From contig JAUXFF010000003.1 of the NCBI GenBank assembly GCA_030620155.1, forward strand, positions 1 through 49,654: a stretch of 49,654 nucleotides of DNA. The letters are read 5' to 3'. Within the stretch, counting starts at the first letter, position 1. Every line of letters starts with the position of its first letter. This DNA is from Candidatus Cloacimonadota bacterium. GTDB taxonomy: Bacteria; Cloacimonadota; Cloacimonadia; Cloacimonadales; TCS61. Positions 16,777 through 23,796 of the stretch are shown here, piece by piece. A model generated the notes under the pieces. The model worked only from the letters and a program-made list of their open reading frames with translations, did not search any database and was not told the DNA's origin. The translations under genes were made by a program, and so were the position numbers.

Positions 16777-16820
16777 TTACGAAAATTTTAACCCGTTGAA
16801 TAACATGTCCTGTTTCGTAA
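16777..16820. promoter_or_regulatory. Inverted repeat upstream of gcvPA
   Basis: TTACGAAA (16777-16784) and TTTCGTAA (16813-16820) are exact 8-base inverted arms with a 28-base spacer, about 90-130 bp upstream of the gcvPA start. It could be a two-site operator. Only one example is seen, so function is speculative. Confidence 0.3.
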
Positions 16821-16942
16821 CATAAAAAATTCAGTTTTAAAACTTATCATTATGACATTATTTGAAACAAATCCGGTTAAAATAGTATTCAAATAGATGA
16901 GTGAATCTTACTTAGGTATTTTTTAAATTTATTAATGGATTT

Positions 16943-17686
16943 TTATATCAATCTCAACCCTGAAATAATCGAAAGTATTCCCATAATCATCAGAAGAACC
17001 AGTGTGATTTTCCTGAATGATTCTTCTTTGATCTTTTTTGATAAAATATTTCCAGCTAAAACTCCTATTAATAAAGAAGGGAAAAATTTTGCTGAATAAC
17101 TTAAAACCTGAGTTGTGATAAGCCCATTCCAAAAATAAACCGGGATAGTAAAAATATTCAGGATGAAAAAATAAACTGCTAGATTTGCTCGAAATGTTTG
17201 TTTGTTCACTCCCTGATTTGAAAGGAACAGAATTACCGGTGGACCGCCCATGGATATACTTCCACTTAATATTCCACTGAATATTCCAATCGGAATCATG
17301 GATAGTTTTTCCCGTTTGATCTCTTTTCTGAAACCTGAAAGAAGAAGAATTCCAAAAATGGTAATAAATATTCCAATTATAAGTTTTATGATGTTATCAT
17401 CTAAAACAACAAGAAAATAAGCTCCTAATGGCATTCCTATTATTCCGAAAATCATTAAAAGCCAGATTTTTTTTATTTTAAAAGCTTTTCTGGCAGAAGA
17501 GAAGACAACAATATTGATAACAAGAGAGAACAAAACAAGTATTGGAACAACGATTTTGGGGGAGATAAAGAGCGTTATCAAAGGAACTGCCAGGATTGAG
17601 AAACCAAAACCGGATAAACCCTGAAGCATTGCAGAAAAGAAGATAATCAAAGAACCGAATATTATTATATCGGAGATTAAATTCAT
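16943..17686 (-). CDS. TauE/SafE (TSUP) family membrane exporter
   Basis: A 247-residue polytopic inner-membrane protein with about eight hydrophobic segments. The repeat motif of the family is clear in both halves: LQGLSGFGFSILAVPLITLF near the N-terminus and SGSISMGGPPVILFLSNQGV around residue 142. TSUP proteins move sulfite, sulfoacetate, taurine-derived or other organosulfur anions; the substrate here is unknown. The ATG overlaps the histidine kinase stop (ATGA), so the two are translated together. That makes a signalling-transport unit likely, but no sulfur genes are near. The 201-base ORF at 16932 is a shadow. Confidence 0.9.
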   Translation of the reverse strand: MNLISDIIIFGSLIIFFSAMLQGLSGFGFSILAVPLITLFISPKIVVPILVLFSLVINIVVFSSARKAFKIKKIWLLMIFGIIGMPLGAYFLVVLDDNIIKLIIGIFITIFGILLLSGFRKEIKREKLSMIPIGIFSGILSGSISMGGPPVILFLSNQGVNKQTFRANLAVYFFILNIFTIPVYFWNGLITTQVLSYSAKFFPSLLIGVLAGNILSKKIKEESFRKITLVLLMIMGILSIISGLRLI

Positions 17687-19833
17687 GATTTTTGTATTGC
17701 AGGAAGAGTGAACTTCACGGTAGTTCCCTTCTTTGGCTTACTTTCAACTTGTATTTCACTTTCATGCATTTCAACGAATTCTTTGCATAAGATTAATCCC
17801 AGACCCGAGCCTTTCTCTTTTGCAGTTCCGGTCATTTTAAAATTCTCATCTATCTTGAAAAGTTTGTTTTTATCTTCATCACTTATTCCAATTCCTTCAT
17901 CAGAAACAGATATTTGGATAAATTTTCCAATATTTTCTGATCTTATTTTTACTTTACTTTTCTCATAAGAAAATTTTATGGAATTATTAATAAGACTCTG
18001 TAAAATTGAATTCAGCATATTTTCATCGGCAAGAATTAAATCTTCTTCATCTGTTTCATTTATAAGCTTTATATTTTTTTGGGAAGCCATTCCTTCCATA
18101 AGAGCAATATTGTTATCAATAATATGTTTTAAATTTAATTCTTCCGGTTTATACTCCATTCTTCCGGTTTGCACTCTTGCCCATTTAAGAAGATTATGCA
18201 GTAGATTGAAAAGTTTTTCTGATGAGATTTTTAATTCTGATGCAAGTATCTTTACCATGTCTTTATCATAATTTTGAATATCATCTGATAAAAGACTTGA
18301 ACCCGCCCTAAAAGAAGTAAAAGCATTCTTCATGTCGTGAGCAATAATGGAAAAGAATTTATTCTTGGTTGCATTCAATTCTTCAAGCTCAGTATTTACT
18401 CTTTCCAGTTCTTCTTTTTGATTAAATATCTGTTTATTGGCATCAGCTAATTGCTTATTTGCTTTAATCTTAAGCCGATATCCTCTATATATTACAAAAG
18501 CTAAGATTAAAATAAATACCAATCCCGAAATTAAAAAAGTTACATACATTTGCTGGATTTTGTTTTGAATTTTTAAGTTACTAATTTCCTTTTCCTTTTT
18601 CGTAGTTTCATATTTTATATCAAGTTCCATAAATTTCTTAATGGTTTCTTCATTAAATATTGAATCTTTAATAGCTGCAAAAAGTTTATAATATACGAGT
18701 GCTTTTTTATATTCTTTAAGTGCAGCGTAGGCCCTTGAAAATAGCTCGTAATTATACTTTAAATCTTCTTTATTGTTTAACTCTTTAACCAGGATTAAAC
18801 TATTATTAAGATATTCAATAGCTTTATTATTATTCCCAGTTAAAATATTAATCTTACCAAGGTTAAGATATGTTCTTGCAATTCCTTCCTTGTCACCAAT
18901 TTCTTTGAAGTAATCTAAAGAATTCAGAATATAATCTTTTGCCATATCATAATTTCCCAGAGCCATAAATGCTTCTCCTGCTCCCTGTATAGCTTGCCCA
19001 ATATCTTTTTTACTCCCAAATTTTTCTGAAATCTTTAAACCTTTTAAATAATGATCTAAAGCTAATTCATAATTGTCTATAGTCATATAGAGATTACCAA
19101 TATTATATAAAGGAGTAATACACCTGAATTCGTATTCTTTTTTTTCAAAATATTCCAGTATCTTAAAATAATATCCTAAAGCCTTATCATAATTGTTCCA
19201 GGAGTGATAAACAGCAGCTATATTATTCAAAGTTTTGTAATATGATTCTTCATCACCCATCTCTTCAAAGAATGCCAATGATTTAAAATAATGATCCAAA
19301 CCTTTTTCATAATCTCCCAAACTTGCATACAAAGAGGCAATATTTAACTGTATCTTTGCTAACTCTATTTTATCCCCGCGTTTCTTCACAATTTCAAGTG
19401 ATCTCAAGAAAGTTTCCAAAGCTTTTTTAGAATCACCTTTATTAATATAAAGAACAGCTATTGAATTCAGACATCCGGAAATACCTTTTTCATATTTAAT
19501 TTTTTCAGATAGAGACAGACCTTTTTTAAAATATTCCTCCAAAGCAATATCAAAATCTCCGGATAATAGATAACCATTTCCGGTAAATATTAATGCATTT
19601 GCTTCCTGTTCTTTATCTTTATATTTCCTTGCCAGTTCTAAAGCCCTGGTGCCATACTCAATTGTTTTTTTAGGTGATATATACCAGTTTTCTTGTGCTA
19701 GTTGATTTAAAATCTCAGCTTTCTTCTTTTCCGGAACTTTTTTTAATTCCGATTCCAAACTATCAATCTTCGTTTGCGAAAGAAGAATACTACTTGCTAT
19801 GAATATAATTAGGGAAAAAAGAATCTTTTTCAT
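17683..19833 (-). CDS. TPR-containing membrane sensor histidine kinase
   Basis: A 716-residue sensor kinase. An N-terminal signal/anchor (KKILFSLIIFIASSILLSQ) is followed by about nine TPR-like repeats of ~40 residues (for example NIASLYASLGDYEKGLDHYF), then one membrane helix (VTFLISGLVFILILAFVIY), a coiled coil and the catalytic core. The H-box is FFSIIAHDMKNAFTSF with phospho-acceptor His499; the ATPase has N-box LINNSIKFS, G1 VSDEGIGISDED and G2 EKGSGLGLILCKEF. The TPR part is probably periplasmic. This architecture is common in Bacteroidetes-like bacteria. There is no response regulator in the window, and the gene is coupled to a TSUP exporter. GGAG eight bases before ATG 19833 supports the start. 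Confidence 0.93.
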   Translation of the reverse strand: MKKILFSLIIFIASSILLSQTKIDSLESELKKVPEKKKAEILNQLAQENWYISPKKTIEYGTRALELARKYKDKEQEANALIFTGNGYLLSGDFDIALEEYFKKGLSLSEKIKYEKGISGCLNSIAVLYINKGDSKKALETFLRSLEIVKKRGDKIELAKIQLNIASLYASLGDYEKGLDHYFKSLAFFEEMGDEESYYKTLNNIAAVYHSWNNYDKALGYYFKILEYFEKKEYEFRCITPLYNIGNLYMTIDNYELALDHYLKGLKISEKFGSKKDIGQAIQGAGEAFMALGNYDMAKDYILNSLDYFKEIGDKEGIARTYLNLGKINILTGNNNKAIEYLNNSLILVKELNNKEDLKYNYELFSRAYAALKEYKKALVYYKLFAAIKDSIFNEETIKKFMELDIKYETTKKEKEISNLKIQNKIQQMYVTFLISGLVFILILAFVIYRGYRLKIKANKQLADANKQIFNQKEELERVNTELEELNATKNKFFSIIAHDMKNAFTSFRAGSSLLSDDIQNYDKDMVKILASELKISSEKLFNLLHNLLKWARVQTGRMEYKPEELNLKHIIDNNIALMEGMASQKNIKLINETDEEDLILADENMLNSILQSLINNSIKFSYEKSKVKIRSENIGKFIQISVSDEGIGISDEDKNKLFKIDENFKMTGTAKEKGSGLGLILCKEFVEMHESEIQVESKPKKGTTVKFTLPAIQKS

Positions 19834-19960
19834 TTAAATCTCCAAGTGTACAATAAAATTTAAATTACAAAAAGATAACAATTAAATATATGTCAAATTT
19901 TAAAATGTTAACCTACATTAATTTAAAGAAGATCTCTATTATTTTAAACAATTAATAATA

Positions 19961-20098
19961 ATTCGTGAAAATCCGTTTACCCCGTGAAATCCTGCGAAGC
20001 AGGAACAGCAAAGCTGTTATTTCACGGGGTAAATCTGTGTTCTATTATACCTTCCTTGAAAGCTTGCCGAATACTTAAACAGGGGAGTGAATTTTACC
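19961..20098. repeat. Dispersed intergenic repeat, copy 1 (upstream of lptD)
   Basis: AATTCGTGAAAATCCGT at the left edge and a 60-bp right part (TGTTCTATTATACCTTCCTT, then AAGCTTGCCGAATACTTAAA) match the region 23211-23384 upstream of the giant gene at about 75% by eye. A three-way-junction palindrome is embedded in this copy. Confidence 0.7.
19976..20033. repeat. Perfect three-way-junction palindrome (nested hairpins)
   Basis: Outer arms TTTACCCCGTGAAAT (19976-19990) and ATTTCACGGGGTAAA (20019-20033) are exact inverted repeats of 15 bp. Between them are two abutting hairpins, CCTGC-GAA-GCAGG (19991-20003) and AACAGC-AAA-GCTGTT (20004-20018), with no unpaired base at the junction. All 58 bases are accounted for, giving a cloverleaf-like fold on either strand. 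It has no U-tract, so it is not a standard terminator. Confidence 0.92.
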
Positions 20099-20129
20099 TT
20101 TTCTTGACACAAATCAACTTTTTTTAAAA

Positions 20130-22604
20130 ATGCAAAATATGAAAAAATCTGTTTTGCGCGGGACTACTGTAAAATTACTTTTTATTGTTTTTTGTTGTTG
20201 GAGTGTTTTAATTCATTCCAATGAAAATAACAATGAATCCCGATTTCAGGTTGAAGACAGCCTGGAAATTGATTCTTTGAAAATTGTTGAATTTGAAACA
20301 GATTCTCTTTTTTATTCTGCCGACAGTGTATTTTATTTTTCTCTGGAAGATAAAATCAAACTTACCGGGAATGCAGCAATCAAATATGAAAACTCAAATA
20401 TTAAAGCAGATACTATTTCAATAGATCTAAAAAAAGAACAGGCTTTTTCCAAAGGACAATCTTTTTTACAGGATGGAACTCAAATTTTATTAGGTAGAGA
20501 AATCTATTATGATTTTAATCAGAAAGTCGGACTAATAAAACACGGTGCAAGTAAATTCGATAAGGGTTTCTATTATGGTGATGAAATAAGGAAAGTTGGC
20601 AAAAAAACTTATGATGTTGATAATGGAAAATTCACAACGTGCAGTTCTTTGAACCCCCACTTTTATATTCATGCTTATAAATTCAGATTGTATCGTAATG
20701 ATAAAATTGTTGCAAAACCGATTATTTTTTCGGTTAATCATTTCCCTGTTTTTATATTACCATGTGGGACTTTCACTGTTAAAAGAGGAAGAGAGCGAGG
20801 AATTTTAGTCCCTTCCCCAGGTTATAATAGTGTGGATGGAAAGTTTATTGAAAATATCGCTTTTTACTATCCTTATAAAAATTATGCTGATATTATTCTG
20901 GCTTTTAATTATTATGAAAAAACCGGCTGGGAAGTAGATTTTAACGGTATCTATAAAAAACGTTACTCTTATTATGGAAATTTCGATACCCGTTTTCAGA
21001 AAAAGATCCAGGGACCTGATGTTTCTAGACAGGAATGGTATATAAAAACAAAACACCATTCTGATCTAAGTAACAGAAAAACTTTTGATGTTAACCTGGA
21101 ATTTCTGAGCAGTACAAGAGTATTCGAAGGCAGTACTGATATTGATGAAAGACTGATCGAAAAAATTACTTCAAGCCTGGCTTATAAGAAACCTTTTTTA
21201 AATAGTATACTAAATCTTTCTGCGAAATATGTTGATAATCTGGAAGAAGAGAAGAAAGATATTACCTTACCTTCAATTTCTTATTCTTTACCTTCAAAAC
21301 CGGTTTATGAACTCTTTATCTCGGATGATGACAAAATACAGGAGGATTCCTGGTTTAAAGGATTCTCATTTTCTTATAGTTTTCTAGCAACTCACATAGG
21401 AGATATTAATGATCCGGATGCTAACTTTGAAGATGTGATCTATAAAACAAAAACAGATTCCCTGGGAAATCATATCACTCAACATAACGCAGGAGTAAAA
21501 CATTATGGAAGATTATCTTATACATATAAATATAAAGGATGGTTAAATCTCTCTCAATCCATCTCCGGAAATGAAGCCTGGTTCGATAGAGATACTTCTG
21601 GAACCAGATTCGTTCGCGGTTCGGATTATAAAACCAGCACAAATCTGTCTTTTTCTTTATACGGGGCTAAAGAAATTCCCAGGTTCTATATAAAAGCCGT
21701 AAGACATATAATTACTCCTTCTTTAAGTTTTTCCTATAGACCGGATTTTACTGAAAATTCAAAATATTACAGCTTTGGAGGTATCAGCTTAAATAGAGGC
21801 TCGAAACAAAGAAGTATAAGTATTTCATTAACAAATAAATGGCAGCTGAAATTAGCTGAAACAGAAACTAAAAAGGAAAGAAAACTCAATGATTTTTTCA
21901 AAATTAGCTCAAAATTGAGCTATAACTTTGAAGCTGAAGGAAAAGGATTCAGCAATGTAAGCCATACAATTAATTTAAATCCTAAAAGTATCTCATTTGA
22001 TTTTTTTAATTTGTCAATTAGACCATGGGGAACCTTAACTCAAGATCCCTATGAACTCAAATTTAACGATTGGGATCGTTCAAAATGGGACCTGGGAATC
22101 TCTAACTGGACTTTTAACCTGAATACAAAATTAACCCTCTCCGGTGATGCTAATTATATCGATTACTTCCCGGAACCTGAAAATGAATTTGTCACCGGCA
22201 GATTTTTCCAGGATGATACTCTCACAGTTGAAGAAGAAAGAATAATTACTACTTTGAAAGAATTGGAAGAACTCTCCAGGGATAAAAAAAACTGGTCCAT
22301 ATCATTTTCCCATACCTATAAAACCAATAAAACCAATTTTGAAAATAAAAATTATACAAGCGACCTGAGAATGTCTCTTTCAGCTAAAATCTCAAAAAAC
22401 TGGTCGGTTTCCTACAATAATTATATTAACTTAAAAGATAATGAACTCGTTTCACATAATTTTACTATTACTCGGGACCTTCACTGCTGGAAAATTGTGT
22501 TTAAATATACGAAACAGGGAGACTACTGGAATTATCAATTCAAATTGTTCAATATCAAACTCCCCGATGCATTGCAATTCAGAACCTCTGATCATAAAAG
22601 TTAA
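20130..22604 (+). CDS. lptD: LptD-like outer-membrane LPS-assembly protein
   Basis: An 824-residue exported protein. After a signal segment (VKLLFIVFCCWSVLIHS), a periplasmic OstA-type jellyroll begins near residue 60 (SADSVFYFSLEDKIKLTGNA, IKADTISIDLKKEQAFSKG), followed by FTTCSSLNPHFYIHAYKFRL and KPIIFSVNHFPVFILPCGTF, both typical of LptD. The last ~550 residues alternate short amphipathic strands, many aromatic and charged, as in a large beta-barrel. LptD inserts lipopolysaccharide into the outer leaflet. No clear ribosome site precedes ATG 20130; the in-frame ATG at 20139 (MKKSVLRG) is an equal candidate. The gene stands alone between two repeat-rich regions. Divergence from proteobacterial LptD is large. 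Confidence 0.85.
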   Translation: MQNMKKSVLRGTTVKLLFIVFCCWSVLIHSNENNNESRFQVEDSLEIDSLKIVEFETDSLFYSADSVFYFSLEDKIKLTGNAAIKYENSNIKADTISIDLKKEQAFSKGQSFLQDGTQILLGREIYYDFNQKVGLIKHGASKFDKGFYYGDEIRKVGKKTYDVDNGKFTTCSSLNPHFYIHAYKFRLYRNDKIVAKPIIFSVNHFPVFILPCGTFTVKRGRERGILVPSPGYNSVDGKFIENIAFYYPYKNYADIILAFNYYEKTGWEVDFNGIYKKRYSYYGNFDTRFQKKIQGPDVSRQEWYIKTKHHSDLSNRKTFDVNLEFLSSTRVFEGSTDIDERLIEKITSSLAYKKPFLNSILNLSAKYVDNLEEEKKDITLPSISYSLPSKPVYELFISDDDKIQEDSWFKGFSFSYSFLATHIGDINDPDANFEDVIYKTKTDSLGNHITQHNAGVKHYGRLSYTYKYKGWLNLSQSISGNEAWFDRDTSGTRFVRGSDYKTSTNLSFSLYGAKEIPRFYIKAVRHIITPSLSFSYRPDFTENSKYYSFGGISLNRGSKQRSISISLTNKWQLKLAETETKKERKLNDFFKISSKLSYNFEAEGKGFSNVSHTINLNPKSISFDFFNLSIRPWGTLTQDPYELKFNDWDRSKWDLGISNWTFNLNTKLTLSGDANYIDYFPEPENEFVTGRFFQDDTLTVEEERIITTLKELEELSRDKKNWSISFSHTYKTNKTNFENKNYTSDLRMSLSAKISKNWSVSYNNYINLKDNELVSHNFTITRDLHCWKIVFKYTKQGDYWNYQFKLFNIKLPDALQFRTSDHKS

Positions 22605-22658
22605 ATGCAAATTTTGGCTTTTTTAAATTTTTTCTATATAAACAGAACTTTATCTCTC

Positions 22659-22726
22659 GTTCCCACGACAGCCACAACGCTATGCACAACGCCATGTGGC
22701 ATCGCGTGGAGCCCCTGCTTGGGAAT
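22659..22726. repeat. Nested imperfect palindrome, dispersed-repeat type
   Basis: TTCCC (22660-22664) pairs with GGGAA (22721-22725), CCACG (22663-22667) with CGTGG (22705-22709), and GCCAC (22671-22675) with GTGGC (22696-22700). The CTCGTTCCCACG / GGGAATG frame resembles a palindromic repeat I recall from many unrelated genomes. It is degenerate, and the inner alternatives compete. Confidence 0.6.
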
Positions 22727-22796
22727 GTTCAATATGTTTTAAAATAAATAATTGAGAATTTAATAATTTCTCCACTTCTTTTTATTTATATAGAAA

Positions 22797-23169
22797 GCTC
22801 CTCTGGAGCAACAGTCTGAATCCTGAAGGGGTGCCCACACCACCCTTAAAGGGTGCAATAATATAACCCGATATGTTAACATCGGAATTGACATACATAT
22901 CATCACCCACACCACCCTGAAAGGGTGCAATAATATAACCCGTATGTAAATGTCGGGATTAGGAGCAAACAAAATCCCAACCACGAAGTGGTGAAATAAT
23001 TTAACCCGATGTGTCAACATTGGAATTGACATACATATCATCACCCGCTCAATCCTGGAAGGATTGAATATTAATAGCCGCAGTAGAAACCTTTGGATAA
23101 AAATAACATATCGAATACAACCCTGAATGGGTTGAAAAAAACCAACATGAGCTCAAGCTCCAGAGGAGC
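22797..23169. repeat. Mosaic array of short hairpin repeats bounded by inverted hairpins
   Basis: At least six hairpins sit head to tail: GCTCCTCTGGAGC (22797), CACCCTTAAAGGGTG (22841), CACCCTGAAAGGGTG (22913), CCAC-GAA-GTGG (22981), TCAATCCTGGAAGGATTGA (23049) and CAACCCTGAATGGGTTG (23118), ending with GCTCCAGAGGAGC (23157). They alternate with AATAATATAACCCG segments. A 25-base sequence containing TTGACATACATATCATC recurs exactly at 22884 and 23022 (138-bp period). The first and last hairpins are exact reverse complements, so the block is bounded by inverted ends. No coding signal; the two minus-strand ORFs here are repetitive shadows. Confidence 0.88.
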
Positions 23170-23204
23170 GTTCCATCAACCCATAACAGCATATTAAGGG
23201 GGTT

Positions 23205-23384
23205 CTTCTTAATTCGTGAAATCCGTGTTCTATAAAAATAAAATATTAAAAAATCCTTAATAATCCGTCTAATCCGTGTCATCCGCCTGCCAAGCCGTAT
23301 CCGGCAGGTGCCGGAGAAGGCTGGTGTTCTATATTCCCTCTCTTGAAAGTTTGCTGAATATTTAAACAGATGGTGAGTTCAAAA
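23205..23384. repeat. Dispersed intergenic repeat, copy 2 (upstream of the giant gene)
   Basis: Starts with AATTCGTGAAATCCGTG and contains the triple ATCCGTCTAATCCGTGTCAT, then a hairpin CCTGCC (23286-23291) / GGCAGG (23303-23308), then TGTTCTATATTCCCTCTCTT and TTTGCTGAATATTTAAACAG. The left and right thirds match copy 1 near lptD; the middle differs. Confidence 0.7.
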
Positions 23385-23629
23385 TTTCCTGAGGAAATAT
23401 AAATTTTTAAAATGTAAAAACACCAATTTTTTTTTTTAGTAAAAGAAATTGTAGGAACAAGCAGATACTTAATCTTTCCGGCTCAAAATAAAAAGATGAA
23501 AATATACAAATATTTCTTGACGATTGTTTTTGTATTCAACAATTTTGTTATTTGTTGGATATTGTATATGTTATGGAAACACATAACTTATTGTTTTTTA
23601 TAGAATTAAAAAAACAAACAGGAGTGTCT

Positions 23630-23698
23630 ATGGGTAGTTTTTATTATGTTTTTCGTTATTTTAATCAGTTATTTTTCCTTAACAAATCGAAATTTTAA
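23630..23698 (+). CDS. Possible 22-aa leader peptide in the giant-gene 5' region
   Basis: AGGAGTG three bases before an ATG at 23630 opens a 22-codon frame ending TAA at 23696-23698. The peptide is aromatic and basic (MGSFYYVFRYFNQ...). Its ribosome site is close to the one of the giant gene (AAGGAGTGTTTT-ATG). About 98 bases separate it from that gene. It may be a leader peptide, or the site may be coincidental. Confidence 0.35.
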   Translation: MGSFYYVFRYFNQLFFLNKSKF

Positions 23699-23796
23699 AC
23701 TTTTTATGTGAAATCTTTTAATCGAAATTGATGAATTTACGAATTTTTTTAAGAAATTAATAAAAAAAATTAGAAAATGTTAAAAAGGAGTGTTTT

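Noticed and set aside
16690-16942. Glycine riboswitch upstream of gcvPA
   Set aside because: No conserved glycine-aptamer core sequences could be found on the minus strand of this gap.
16932-17132. 66-aa minus-strand ORF overlapping the TSUP gene end
   Set aside because: Out-of-frame shadow inside a clear membrane-protein gene, with no ribosome site.
20104-20109. TTGACA box before lptD (and TTGACG before the giant gene) as a sigma-70-type -35 element
   Set aside because: No matching -10 hexamer lies 16-18 bases downstream; in the lptD case a start from here would fall at or after the ATG.
22797-23169. Possible CRISPR array
   Set aside because: Stems differ from unit to unit, spacing is irregular, there are no unique spacers of constant length, and no cas genes are nearby.
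22760-23282. Two minus-strand ORFs (94 and 77 aa) in the lptD-giant gap
   Set aside because: They run through the hairpin array, show its periodic repeats (for example MMICMSIPMLT twice), and have no family resemblance; treated as shadows of repeat DNA.
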